Origin: Streptomyces celluloflavus
Lineage (GTDB): Bacteria > Actinomycetota > Actinomycetes > Streptomycetales > Streptomycetaceae
DNA length: 64,000 nucleotides
Reading direction: 5' to 3'
NCBI GenBank assembly: GCA_000720995.1
Contig: JOEL01000009.1
Location: 124,001 to 188,000, forward strand
In this document: piece by piece, positions 8,392 to 16,789 of the stretch
Position numbering within the stretch: position 1 is the stretch's first letter
Layout of the letters: every line of letters begins with the position of its first letter
Notes under the pieces: generated by a model
What the model saw: only the letters and a program-made list of their open reading frames with translations
What the model was told of the DNA's origin: nothing
The model's database searches: none
Translations under genes and position numbers: made by a program

Positions 8392-8740
8392 CTACTGCTC
8401 GTAGGTCCAGGCGCGGCCGGTCTGGCGGTACTGCTCGACGGGGATGGGGTCGGTTCCGGGCCGCATCCGCGCGGTGTAGAGCATGCCGTCGAGGTGGTCG
8501 ATCTCGTGGTGGACCAGGCGGGCGAGGCCGCGCTGGTAGGTGGTGGTCAGGGTTTGACCGTCCAGCGTGGTGGTCTCCACGGTGATCCGCAGCGGCCGGG
8601 GGACCATGCCACGGACGTCGAAGAGGGACAGTCAGCCCTCGAACTGTTCGTCCGCTTCATCCGAGCGCTCGGTGATGCGGGGGGTTGAGCAGAATGACCG
8701 GGGGAGCGGCGGCGTCGGCGGGCCGGACGACGGCAGCGGC
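8392..8740 (-). pseudogene. Peptide deformylase pseudogene
   Basis: The last 71 codons are clear peptide deformylase, with motif 3 (HHEIDHLDG, the zinc-binding HExxH) intact. Upstream the frame is broken twice. The codon that should be the metal-ligand Cys in EGCLS is TGA (EG-stop-LS, near 8632), and one extra C in a C6 run (near 8692) shifts the frame after VILLNP. The N-terminal motif 1 (GxGLAAPQ) is absent, and the sequence fuses at about 8740 to a DUF3644 fragment. Deformylase removes N-formyl groups from nascent proteins; a functional copy must lie elsewhere. Confidence 0.8.
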
Positions 8741-8936
8741 CCAGGTCCGGGTCGAAGACGCTAATACCCTTCTGCACGGGTGCGGCTTTCAGCAACATCT
8801 CGAAGGAGTGCTGAAGGTGCAGAAGTACCTTCGTCTCTCGCCAACGGTCGTGCGGCGAGTTGAATGCCTCGGCCGCCGCGACCGTCGAAGAGACGGCCTT
8901 CTCCTTGAGGACGCGAGCTTCTTGCCTCAGTCTCAC
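8741..8936 (-). pseudogene. DUF3644 N-terminal fragment
   Basis: Reading from the ATG at 8936, the first 65 codons resemble the N-terminus of DUF3644 proteins, with HDRWRETKVLLHLQHSFEML followed by LKAAPVQKGISVFD. That family is often about 350 residues and is found in accessory regions. Here it stops matching at VFDPDLG and runs into peptide deformylase relic sequence, so it is a 5' fragment left by a deletion. Family recognition is from memory of the WRETxVLLHLQHxFEM motif. Confidence 0.6.
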
Positions 8937-9026
8937 TCGCAGCCCCCACGTTCCAGAAGCACCAGACAGTTGATGTCGTGATATTCCCTTCCTGGGCGTC
9001 GAGCATCGGGCGTCCTTGATGGCCGC

Positions 9027-10070
9027 TCAGCTGTAAGCGAGCGCCCGGAAGGCGTTGCGCACTTCAGTCAGGGGCTGTCGGTCGCGGGTGAAGTAGAGCT
9101 TGTTGGTCAGCAGTACGGCCCACCGGCTTTGACGGGGTGAGATCCACATGCCGGTTCCAGTGAATCCGTAGTGGACCCATACATCGTCGGACTGGACGGT
9201 TCCGGGCGCGGTGTGCCAGAACAGGCCGCGCACAGGTGTCAAGTTGCCGGTTTGCACGGTCAGTGACGTTGCGGTCCAGCAGCGGCCGAAGCCGGGGGGC
9301 TCCGGTGCGGTACTCGTGTCCAGCATGTACCGCAGGAGGGCGGCGAGATCGTCGAGCACGGTGAAGGTTCCGGCGATACCGCAGATGCCGCCCAGCAGGC
9401 GTGCGGAGAAGTCGTGGGCGGTTCCCTTGAGGTGAGTGTCGGTATCTCGATCAAGTTCGGTCGGGGCACAGCGGGCCGCGATGCTGTCCGGTAGTGGGCC
9501 GAATCGAGTGGTGTGCATGCCCAGGGGCCGCCAGACGCGCACGGTGGCCAGATCGTCGAGGGTTCGGCCAGAGAGGTGTTCGGCAAGGTAGCCAAGAATA
9601 AGGGCGGCCCGGTCGGTGTACTCGACGGCCTCGGCTGGTGGCCGGTGGAGTTGCTCGTGCAGGACGCCTCGACGGATGTCCTCCTTGTTGGTGCCGTAAA
9701 GGTTCTTCAGCTGGGCCCTCAGGGGAAGGCCAGCTGTGTGCGTCAACAGCTGCCGGGCGGTAGCGGTGCCGATGGGGTGGCCGGAGACCTCCGGCCAGAA
9801 GCTGCCCAGTGGCTGGTCCAGGTCGAGGACACCGTCTTCCCACAGAGCGCCGATGGTTGACCAAACGGCGAGGATCTTGGTGAGGCTGGCGGCATCGAAG
9901 ACGGTGTCGGCGCGCATCGGCACGTCCGGCTCGTCGGGATCGAGGACACCAGTGGTGCCTTGGGCGCGGATGCCATTGGCGTCGCCGACGGCCCACACGG
10001 CGCCGGGGTACACCTTGTCGCGGACGCCCTCGTCGAGCAGGGCTTTGATGCGGTCGATGTCGTACGTCAT
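9027..10070 (-). CDS. Serine hydrolase, class C beta-lactamase fold
   Basis: A 347-residue beta-lactamase/D-Ala-D-Ala carboxypeptidase-like hydrolase. The nucleophile motif SxxK is seen as SLTK at residues 62-65, the second motif is YTD at 151-153 (Tyr base), and a HYGFTGTG stretch near residue 297 stands in for the KTG/HxG motif. There is no signal peptide, so it is probably cytoplasmic, as in many esterase-like members. It is the last gene of the minus-strand cluster, about 95 bases after the glycosyltransferase stop. It may act on a product of that cluster; a true beta-lactamase role is unlikely. Confidence 0.83.
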   Translation of the reverse strand: MTYDIDRIKALLDEGVRDKVYPGAVWAVGDANGIRAQGTTGVLDPDEPDVPMRADTVFDAASLTKILAVWSTIGALWEDGVLDLDQPLGSFWPEVSGHPIGTATARQLLTHTAGLPLRAQLKNLYGTNKEDIRRGVLHEQLHRPPAEAVEYTDRAALILGYLAEHLSGRTLDDLATVRVWRPLGMHTTRFGPLPDSIAARCAPTELDRDTDTHLKGTAHDFSARLLGGICGIAGTFTVLDDLAALLRYMLDTSTAPEPPGFGRCWTATSLTVQTGNLTPVRGLFWHTAPGTVQSDDVWVHYGFTGTGMWISPRQSRWAVLLTNKLYFTRDRQPLTEVRNAFRALAYS

Positions 10071-10164
10071 GGTCTCCTTCTTCGCCGGGGCGTCCCGCCG
10101 GCCAGCGTAGTGACGTTCACGGAGAGGGCCGGGAAGCGGCGTGGCGGACCGCTTGAAGGGCTGT

Positions 10165-11286
10165 TCAGGCGAGTTGGCGGCCGAGCTCGGTTAGAGACCG
10201 AGCGGTCGCCGAGAGCGGATAGCGCGCGGCGTTCGCGTAGCCCGCCTGCCGTAGGGCGGGCAACAAGCCGGGGAAGGTACGCAGCCGGTCGAGGTCACGG
10301 GCCAGGGCGGCAGAGTGGGTGAAGTCGGTGGCAACGCCAGAGGCGGCCAGGGCTTCGCTGAGGCCAGGAACGGGTTGGTAGAGGACGGGCAGCCCGCAGG
10401 CTTGGGCCTCCAGCGCGACCAGGCCCATGGCCTCCAGGGTGGTGGACGGCAGGGCCAGTACGTCGTGCTCGGTGAAGGCTCTCCACAGCTGTGGACGGCG
10501 GAGCCAGCCGAGATAGCGGGCCCGCACGCCGGCCCGCTGGAGCAGCGGGGGCAGGGCGCGGAACTGGTCTCTGGGGGCGGCGACGCTCAGCTCGACGCCC
10601 GGAATGGGCGCCAGGCCGGTGATGAGACGCTCGACCCCCTTCTCGGATGTCAGCCGTCCTGCGTACAGGACTCGCAGATGGCTGGTTGACGTGCGGGCGG
10701 GCCGGGCCGGTGGATCAGTGAGCAGATGGTCGGGGATGCCCCACGGGATGTGGATGACCTTGCGGCGATCTGTTTGCGGGGCGAGTTTGAGCAGGTGATC
10801 GGCCATGGCGCCGGTGGATACCACGATTGCGTCGGCGGCCCTCGCTGTCTCGCGCAGCACCTGGAGCTGGTCGCGGTGGGCTTCGGCAAACAGCAGGTCG
10901 GTACCGTGAACCATCGCGATCCTCGGGTGTGCCGGAAGTGCCCGGAGTAGCGCGGGGGTGGCGCCGAACGCGAGATGGTGCAAGTGCAGAACGCCGATCT
11001 GCGCCGGATCGATCGCTGTCACCAGGGCCCGGCGCAGGGTTGCCACGTAGCGACTGAAGCCGGCGCCTTCCAGGCACTTCCCGGACACGGCGAGCAGGTC
11101 GAGGCCCGATGGGAGGCGTGGTCTGGGGCCTGCGGGCGCCAGCATGAAGGCCCGCGCCGGGATGAGTGGATCGTCGCCGGTATAGAGATCGAGGAAGAGC
11201 TCGACGCTGCCGCCGGGGCTACCGGCCGGAAGGTCCAGGAAGGTAGCGGTCAGAGGGCCCGCAGTTGGGCGAACGACGGACTTCAC
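10165..11286 (-). CDS. Family 4-like glycosyltransferase
   Basis: A 373-residue GT-B fold glycosyltransferase. The C-terminal nucleotide-sugar domain contains VLYAGRLTSEKGVERLI and the EX7E motif in TLEAMGLVALEAQACGLPV, the retaining GT4 signature. The N-terminal acceptor domain includes VLHLHHLAFG and AMVHGTDLLF. The GTG start overlaps the stop of the upstream dCTP-deaminase-like gene by four bases, so translation is coupled. The sugar and acceptor are unknown. Its position suggests it decorates a small molecule made by the MurA-like and nucleotide-processing neighbours. Confidence 0.85.
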   Translation of the reverse strand: MKSVVRPTAGPLTATFLDLPAGSPGGSVELFLDLYTGDDPLIPARAFMLAPAGPRPRLPSGLDLLAVSGKCLEGAGFSRYVATLRRALVTAIDPAQIGVLHLHHLAFGATPALLRALPAHPRIAMVHGTDLLFAEAHRDQLQVLRETARAADAIVVSTGAMADHLLKLAPQTDRRKVIHIPWGIPDHLLTDPPARPARTSTSHLRVLYAGRLTSEKGVERLITGLAPIPGVELSVAAPRDQFRALPPLLQRAGVRARYLGWLRRPQLWRAFTEHDVLALPSTTLEAMGLVALEAQACGLPVLYQPVPGLSEALAASGVATDFTHSAALARDLDRLRTFPGLLPALRQAGYANAARYPLSATARSLTELGRQLA

Positions 11287-11819
11287 AAAGCTCCTTGGGG
11301 GATCTCTTCGTACAGGCGGGAGATGTCGATGCCGTTCGTCGCCGCGTACTTGGCGCGTTGTTCTTGGTAACTGGCCGGGCTGCCGGCAGTGGTGAGGAAG
11401 ACGAGCTTGCCGAAGGTCATCCCCGGATAGACACGGGCGGGCTTGGCGACACGAATCTCCAAGGTCCAGCGGATCGCGTGACCCTGGTGGCCGAGCGGGG
11501 CGGAGACGTGGACCCAGATGCCCAGCGCGCCGGTGGTGCGGTTCCCGTTGAGTAGCTGTGCGTACGTTTCCGAGCCGGTCTTCTCCAGAGTGATGCCGAG
11601 GTAGAGCACTCCGGGCTTCAGAACCAAGCCGGAACTGGGGATGGGGTGTTCGGTGAAGGCGGTGCGGGTGGCGGCGTCCAGGTCGCCGTCACAGATGCGG
11701 ATCGTGTCGCCCAGCCGCCAGTCGTAGGCGTTGGGTGAGATCCGCGCGGGCTCGTAGGGGGAGATGGTGATCTCTCCCGTGCTGACGGCAGCGACGATGG
11801 CTGGACCCGTGAGAATCAC
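11283..11819 (-). CDS. dCTP deaminase-fold protein (paralogue 2)
   Basis: A 178-residue protein of the dCTP deaminase/dUTPase fold, with NAYDWRLGDTIRI near the N-terminus and WVHVSAPLGHQGHAIRWTLE in the core. Compared by eye with E. coli Dcd, the catalytic Glu position (in VLEF) is kept as WTLEI, but the GRSS loop contributing the Ser/Arg ligands has become GNRTTGALG. The start overlaps the end of the neighbouring paralogue by four bases. It is therefore a diverged family member that may act only with its partner, or on a different nucleotide. Confidence 0.75.
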   Translation of the reverse strand: MILTGPAIVAAVSTGEITISPYEPARISPNAYDWRLGDTIRICDGDLDAATRTAFTEHPIPSSGLVLKPGVLYLGITLEKTGSETYAQLLNGNRTTGALGIWVHVSAPLGHQGHAIRWTLEIRVAKPARVYPGMTFGKLVFLTTAGSPASYQEQRAKYAATNGIDISRLYEEIPQGAL

Positions 11820-12355
11820 GAGGCCACTGCCTGGATGCGTGCAGCGTCCTGCCAGTAGCGGGAGGACTGGGGGCCATCGGCTCCCTGGTACTTGCCGCGA
11901 TACAGGTCGACGTCACCGGTGGAGACGAAGAACATGATCTGCCCGATCTTCATGCCCGCGTACACCCGTAGCGGGCGGATGGGCGAGAGCATCAAGGTCC
12001 ACTGACCGTGGAAGCCGATATCGCCGATCGGCGCGGTGATCTCGACGAACAGGCCGAGGCGTCCGACCGAGGAGCGGCCGAAGAGCAGGGGAACGAAGAT
12101 GTCCGAGCCGACCTCCTCCACGGTGTGGCCGAGGTACAGCTCGCCGGGCTGCAGGACGAATCCGTCCTCGCCGATCAGGATCGAGCGCGTGGGATTCGTC
12201 TGGTGGGCGTCGATCACCTTGGCGGCATACGTCAGCAAGGTCGGACCGAGGCGGACGTTGTAGCTGTTGGGGTTCGTCTGGTCCGGGGTGAAGGGAGTGA
12301 TCCGTAAGCGCCCGTTTGCCACGGCAGCCTTGATCTCAGGTCCGGTGAGGATCAT
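11816..12355 (-). CDS. dCTP deaminase-fold protein (paralogue 1)
   Basis: A 179-residue dCTP deaminase/dUTPase-fold protein. It starts MILTGPEIKAAV, like its paralogue, has NPNSYNVRLG near residue 28, and retains the canonical loop FGRSSVGRLGLFVEITAP. The position of the catalytic Glu, however, appears to be Met (HGQWTLML where Dcd has VLEF). Members of this family hydrolyse or deaminate pyrimidine deoxynucleotides as trimers with shared active sites. The ATG overlaps the stop of the phosphoesterase gene by one base and the gene overlaps paralogue 2 by four, so the two are co-translated. Confidence 0.77.
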   Translation of the reverse strand: MILTGPEIKAAVANGRLRITPFTPDQTNPNSYNVRLGPTLLTYAAKVIDAHQTNPTRSILIGEDGFVLQPGELYLGHTVEEVGSDIFVPLLFGRSSVGRLGLFVEITAPIGDIGFHGQWTLMLSPIRPLRVYAGMKIGQIMFFVSTGDVDLYRGKYQGADGPQSSRYWQDAARIQAVAS

Positions 12356-13587
12356 TACTGGCCTCCTTCTTGGGAGTCGGCGGAGCTGGGAAGCGAGGTG
12401 GTCAGGACATGGCTTACGGCTTGACGAAGGTGTACGCCTGCTTGATGAGTTCGCCCGCCGAGGTAGCTGTCGGCGAGGTAGTCGGTGGTCAGCACGGTTC
12501 GGATCGCCGGGGGAAGAGGCGCAGGGGCGACGACCAGGGGGCCGACGAGTTCGGTGAGATGGTCGAGCAGCTTGCCGTGGCCCTGGACGTGCTGCTCGGG
12601 GAGGAAGGCATGCACGAGCTGGTTGCCGAAGGGCTCGATGGCCAGCAGGTCGCCGAGGGTCAGCGTGGCGCCGAGTGACACGGGACGCAGGGCGGTCTCG
12701 TTGAGGATGACCGCGTCAGCGCCGAGGCCGGAGTGCAGTCGGCCGGCGATCTCTTCGAGAAGTCTGCGGCGATCCAAGGGCGCATCGCGGAGGCGCTCGT
12801 CCACAGCGCCGATGGGGCTTCTCAGCCGCAGTCCGATGGCTGAGATCTTCTCCATCAGCGAGGTGAGTTCGTGAGGAACGGAATGGGCATCGGGAAAGGA
12901 CCCGATGCGGGCGCCCCACCCACTGCCGACAGGCTCGGCGGCGGCGTATCCGACACCGAGTTCGCGGCCCTTGACCACGAGGGTGTCGCCGACGTGCACG
13001 GGGCCGAAGCTGTCGCTGTGGCAGTGCCCGGCGAAGATGACATCGGCGCGCGGGCAGGCTGCGGCCAGCTTCAGGTCCTCCTCGAAGCCGGAGTGGGACA
13101 GCACCATCCACGCGTCGGCGCGGTGGTGGTTCTCCTGCATCACTTCGTGCAGAGCCTGGGCCGGGTTGCTGATGCGGTGGTCGGCGCGCTGGTCGGCAGG
13201 GATGGCGTTGAACGCCTGCGGGCCCATCATCGCGGTGACAGCGACCCGCCGTCCGCCGACGTGCTGGATGCGTACGCGGTCGAAGAGTGGCGTGCCACTG
13301 TCATCGGTCGTGTTCGCGCACACCGTCATCCGGTGCAGCTGCGGCTCGAAGTAGTGCGGCCACCCGTGGTTTCCGGGCGCGAGCAGGTCGTACAGGGTGG
13401 TGAGGACTTCGCACTCGATGCGTCCCTCGCCGAGGTGGTAGTAGCCGCTCCCCTCGAAGAAGTCTCCGCAGTCCACGATCAGGCTGTCGGGCCTCGCAGC
13501 GTGGAGGTGGGCGAGCATCGGAGCGGCCGAGTCGAAGGCGGAGTGGACGTCGGTCGTCGCGATGATCTGCCGCAGTTGCCGGTTCAC
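12355..13587 (-). CDS. 5'-nucleotidase/cyclic phosphodiesterase family enzyme
   Basis: A 410-residue two-domain metallophosphoesterase of the UshA/5'-nucleotidase type. The metal-binding N-domain shows TTDVHSAFDS, CGDFFEGS, GNHGW, VLSHSGFEEDL and FAGHCHSD in order. The C-domain carries ADAVILNETALRPVSLGATL and IEPFGNQLV. No signal peptide is present, so unlike UshA it should be cytoplasmic. The GTG start overlaps the TGA of the MurA-like gene (GTGA), and this gene ends where the dCTP-deaminase-like gene begins. A role in dephosphorylating a nucleotide intermediate fits its neighbours. Confidence 0.87.
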   Translation of the reverse strand: MNRQLRQIIATTDVHSAFDSAAPMLAHLHAARPDSLIVDCGDFFEGSGYYHLGEGRIECEVLTTLYDLLAPGNHGWPHYFEPQLHRMTVCANTTDDSGTPLFDRVRIQHVGGRRVAVTAMMGPQAFNAIPADQRADHRISNPAQALHEVMQENHHRADAWMVLSHSGFEEDLKLAAACPRADVIFAGHCHSDSFGPVHVGDTLVVKGRELGVGYAAAEPVGSGWGARIGSFPDAHSVPHELTSLMEKISAIGLRLRSPIGAVDERLRDAPLDRRRLLEEIAGRLHSGLGADAVILNETALRPVSLGATLTLGDLLAIEPFGNQLVHAFLPEQHVQGHGKLLDHLTELVGPLVVAPAPLPPAIRTVLTTDYLADSYLGGRTHQAGVHLRQAVSHVLTTSLPSSADSQEGGQ

Positions 13588-14903
13588 GGGATCACCTCGC
13601 AGATGTCGGCTCCGAGGGCGTGCAGCTTGACGGGCAGGTCGGCGTGGCCGCGCCGGAGCTGTTCGAGGCCGCCGAGGGTGGTCACGCCGCGAGCGGTGAG
13701 GCCGGCGATGAGCAGGGCGGAACCCGTGCGGATGTCGGTGGCCTCCACTCCGGCACCGGTCAGCTGCTGCGGTCCGGCGAAGCGGCACTGTGTGGGCGAC
13801 AACTCGTCGATCGTGGCTCCGAGGCGGCCCAGCTGGGGCAGCAGGTTGCGGTGGCGACCGGGGTTGATGTCGTCGGCGAACAGGTGTGTGCCGGGCAAGG
13901 TGAGGGCCAGGGCCAGCAGCGCGGGCTCGAAGTCCGCGTCCAGGCCGCCGGGGGACAGAGAGGCAATGGCTCGCAGCGGTCGGCCGGTGGGCTGAGCGTC
14001 CTGGGCCTGCACGGTGAGGGTGCCGTCCTCGGCGTCGGCGGGAATGCCGAGCCGGCGCAGCGCGGTGATCAGGGGGGTGATGTCGTCGCGGTGTACGCCG
14101 AGGATGTGCGCGTTGCCGCCTGTTACCGCGACTGCGCAGGCCAGGGTGCCCGCTTCGATCTTGTCGCCAGGCACCCGCCACGCGATCTCCTCGCCGGAAT
14201 CGGATCGAGGCGGCTGAAGGGTAAGGACAGCCTCGCTGACCCGACACTCCCACCCGGAGTTCCTCAACGCCTCTACGACACTGAGCACTTCGGGCGACAG
14301 ATTCGGTTGGCCCAGTCGCAGCGGCCGTCGGGCGACGACCGTACGCAGGACAGCGGCGATGCTCGCTCCGCGAGACCGGAAGGGGAGCATGATCGATACC
14401 GTCCCGCGTCCGCCAGTGGCTGCTTCCACGAGGTAGCCGCGGTCGTCGACGGTCGAGCGGTCACCGAACCGCTCGTACACCTTGAAGTGCTGCTCCATCC
14501 CACGTTCCCCGATGGCGCAGCCGCCCGGCCACGGCAAACGGGCCCTTCCGTAGGCGCCGAGAAGTGCCGGGACCAGGTAGTACGAGGCCCTGATACGCGC
14601 AGCGACCTCGGGTTCGGGATCCGGCCGTTGCTTGTCGCTCGGCAGGATCACCGTGGTGTGTGGATCGCTGACCGGGCGGGCCGCGTGCCAGCCGGACTGC
14701 TGGAGGAGGGTGAGCATCGTTCCGACATCCGTGTTGGCCGGGACGTTGCTCAGGTGCACCGGGCGGTGCATGGCTGCGGCGGCGGCCAGCAGGGGCAGGG
14801 CCGCGTTCTTCGACCCGTCGACGGTCACGGCCCCGGCGAGCGGAACGCTCGGGCGCACGGCGACCACTTCTGCGGCGACTGGGGGAACTCGTACGGCTGG
14901 CAA
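13584..14903 (-). CDS. MurA-like enolpyruvyl transferase
   Basis: A 439-residue EPT-fold enzyme closely resembling UDP-GlcNAc 1-carboxyvinyltransferase. Key residues are present: Lys and Asn in DGSKNAALP near residue 31, the PEP-binding Cys in PGGCAIG near residue 126, the Asp of GGLDADFEP, and the Arg in ATDIRTGSALLIAG. Housekeeping MurA makes the first committed peptidoglycan precursor. Paralogues in nucleoside-antibiotic clusters (NikO, PolA) instead transfer enolpyruvate to UMP. The operon context of nucleotide enzymes favours a specialised substrate. It lies three bases after the ATPase gene and overlaps the phosphoesterase gene. Confidence 0.85.
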   Translation of the reverse strand: MPAVRVPPVAAEVVAVRPSVPLAGAVTVDGSKNAALPLLAAAAAMHRPVHLSNVPANTDVGTMLTLLQQSGWHAARPVSDPHTTVILPSDKQRPDPEPEVAARIRASYYLVPALLGAYGRARLPWPGGCAIGERGMEQHFKVYERFGDRSTVDDRGYLVEAATGGRGTVSIMLPFRSRGASIAAVLRTVVARRPLRLGQPNLSPEVLSVVEALRNSGWECRVSEAVLTLQPPRSDSGEEIAWRVPGDKIEAGTLACAVAVTGGNAHILGVHRDDITPLITALRRLGIPADAEDGTLTVQAQDAQPTGRPLRAIASLSPGGLDADFEPALLALALTLPGTHLFADDINPGRHRNLLPQLGRLGATIDELSPTQCRFAGPQQLTGAGVEATDIRTGSALLIAGLTARGVTTLGGLEQLRRGHADLPVKLHALGADICEVIP

Positions 14904-14906
14904 CAG

Positions 14907-15341
14907 TCAGCTCCTCATCTGGGGCATGTGTGTTGCGACGGTTGGAAGCGGAGCGCTGAGATCGAGCTCGGCCCAGCAGCGCTTACCGGAAGGCAGCGGG
15001 TCGAATCCGTGGCGGTCGGCGAGCGCGGCGACGAGAAACAGGCCGCGTCCGTTTTCCTCTTCCGCGTCCGGCAGGCCGACTTCCGGGATGTCGAAGCTGG
15101 TATCGATCACGGCGATCCGTAGCGCCTCGTCGCTGAGGTAGGCGCCGGCTGTGATCGGTCCTTTGTGTGCGTGCCGTACCGCGTTGGTGATCAGCTCCGA
15201 GGCCACCGACACAGCCGCATCCAGGAGTGCAGGTCCGAAAGCGGCACCCCATTCCCGTATCTCCTCGGCAATTTGCCGGCGCGCCGACGCGGCGCCGGCA
15301 GGCGTGCCGGGGACGGGAATCCGGATGTGGTGCGCTTCCAT
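14907..15341 (-). CDS. Anti-sigma-factor-type ATP-binding protein (HATPase)
   Basis: A 144-residue GHKL-fold ATPase of the RsbW-like class abundant in Streptomyces. The N-box is ELITNAVRHA, the G1 region is VIDTSFDIPE and the lid/G2 region is ENGRGLFLVAALAD. I chose the ATG at 15341 because AGGAGG lies six bases upstream and the longer frame is not conserved-looking. It is the first gene of the seven-gene minus-strand cluster and divergent from the XRE regulator. Such pairs of HATPase plus XRE are typical Streptomyces signalling partners; the interaction is inferred. Confidence 0.82.
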   Translation of the reverse strand: MEAHHIRIPVPGTPAGAASARRQIAEEIREWGAAFGPALLDAAVSVASELITNAVRHAHKGPITAGAYLSDEALRIAVIDTSFDIPEVGLPDAEEENGRGLFLVAALADRHGFDPLPSGKRCWAELDLSAPLPTVATHMPQMRS

Positions 15342-15416
15342 GAGCGGCCTCCTGATTGGTTCGGCCACTCCACGTAACCGCCGGACGGACCTCGCGAACC
15401 AGGGCGTGTGCGGGTG

Positions 15417-15442
15417 CTGCATCGTCTATGCAGGAGCTGCAT
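15417..15442. promoter_or_regulatory. Candidate operator for the divergent XRE/HATPase promoters
   Basis: Three half-sites alternate in orientation: CTGCAT (15417-15422), ATGCAG (15428-15433) and CTGCAT (15437-15442), with 5- and 3-base spacers. They form two overlapping palindromes in the intergenic region between the divergent HATPase and XRE genes. The obvious candidate ligand is the XRE protein itself; this is inference. Confidence 0.4.
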
Positions 15443-15508
15443 CACGGTGCACTGCCAGTCCCCTTACGCTCGGTTGGGAAGGCAGGATCGGCGACGGCGG
15501 GAGGAGCC

Positions 15509-16789
15509 GTGGCACAGATGGCCGAAGAGCACAGCGAAGCGAGACGGTTCGGTGAAGTGATCCGTCAGGCCCGCGTATTACAGCGACGTTCGCAGAGGGA
15601 AGTCGCCTCCGCCCTGGGCTATCACCAGTCCAAGGTGAGCCGCCTGGAAGGCGGCAGGGGCACGGACGACATCCGTATGCTGCGCGAGGTCTCGCGCGTG
15701 CTGGCGATTCCGCCCCACCGCCTCGGCCTCGCCGCCACCTCGGACATCAGCCACTCCGAACCCGAGACAGAGGACATGCACCGCCGTACCGTTCTCGCCG
15801 CCGGCATCGCCGCGCTCGCGGCACCGACCCTCCCCAGCAGCACCCATCAGGACCTGGTCCAGTCCCTGCTGCCTGGAACAGCCCGTGTGACCGCCGAACA
15901 GGTGCCGGATCTCCAGAGCATGCGAGACCAAGTCGCGGGTGTACGACGTCTCTTCTGCACCTGCGATTACACGAAGCTGGAAGGCACGCTGCCCGTCCTG
16001 ATCGGGCAGTTACGGCAGGCCATCAGCGACAGTCCCGGATCGAGCGACCTGTCCGGGCTCCTCGCCACGGCGTACCAGACCTCGGCGAGCCTGCTGCTCA
16101 AGCAGAGCGACCAGGGCAATGCCTGGCTCGCGGTCGGACGCGCCATGGCCGAGGCCGAACGCTCCGGCGATCCCGTCGTCCTCGCCTCCAGCGTCCGGGT
16201 TCACGCCCACGCCCTGGCACGTGACAGCCACACCGCTCAGGCCGTCGCCCTCGTCCGGCACACCGCCGACCAGCTCACGGGCTCGTACGACCAGCGCTCC
16301 CCGAAGTACCTAGCGGCACTCGGACTGCTGCTTCTGCGCGGGGTCACCGCCGCCAGCAGCGGCGGCGACCGCTCCGCCACCCGGGACTTCCTCACCGAGG
16401 CGAAGGAAGTCGCCCGCTACGTGGCACTCGACAGTCCCGACGCCTGGGCCAACTTCAGTCCGACCAACGTCGCCTTGCACGGACTCAGCGCGGCCGTCGT
16501 GTTCGGTGACGCGGGCGTCGCCCTGGACACCGCCCGGCCTCTCATGCGCCGCCACATCCCCGTCCCCGAGCGTCGTGCCGCCCTGTGGATCGAGGTCGGC
16601 CGCGCCTACAGCCAGCAGGGCCGCCTGGAGGACGGCTACCAAGCCCTTCGCATCGCAGAAAGCTGCGCGGCCCAGGATATCCGCCGACCGGCCGTCCGTG
16701 AGCTGGTGGCCGACATGGCCGCCCGCGACCGCCGACGTACGCTGCCTGAACTGCACCGCTTCAGCCGTCAACTGGGAGTCCCCGCGTGA
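15509..16789 (+). CDS. XRE-family regulator with TTA codons
   Basis: A 426-residue regulator. An N-terminal helix-turn-helix (about residues 14-70, with SQREVASALGYHQSKVSRLE) is followed by a twin-arginine-like stretch HRRTVLAAGIAALAA and a long TPR-like helical domain, the usual Streptomyces architecture. I chose the GTG at 15509 because GGAGG lies five bases upstream. Two leucines are encoded by TTA (15578-15580 and 16010-16012), the rare codon read by bldA tRNA, so translation may be restricted to late growth. It overlaps the flavoprotein gene by four bases and is divergent from the MurA-like operon, which it probably controls. Confidence 0.85.
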   Translation: MAQMAEEHSEARRFGEVIRQARVLQRRSQREVASALGYHQSKVSRLEGGRGTDDIRMLREVSRVLAIPPHRLGLAATSDISHSEPETEDMHRRTVLAAGIAALAAPTLPSSTHQDLVQSLLPGTARVTAEQVPDLQSMRDQVAGVRRLFCTCDYTKLEGTLPVLIGQLRQAISDSPGSSDLSGLLATAYQTSASLLLKQSDQGNAWLAVGRAMAEAERSGDPVVLASSVRVHAHALARDSHTAQAVALVRHTADQLTGSYDQRSPKYLAALGLLLLRGVTAASSGGDRSATRDFLTEAKEVARYVALDSPDAWANFSPTNVALHGLSAAVVFGDAGVALDTARPLMRRHIPVPERRAALWIEVGRAYSQQGRLEDGYQALRIAESCAAQDIRRPAVRELVADMAARDRRRTLPELHRFSRQLGVPA

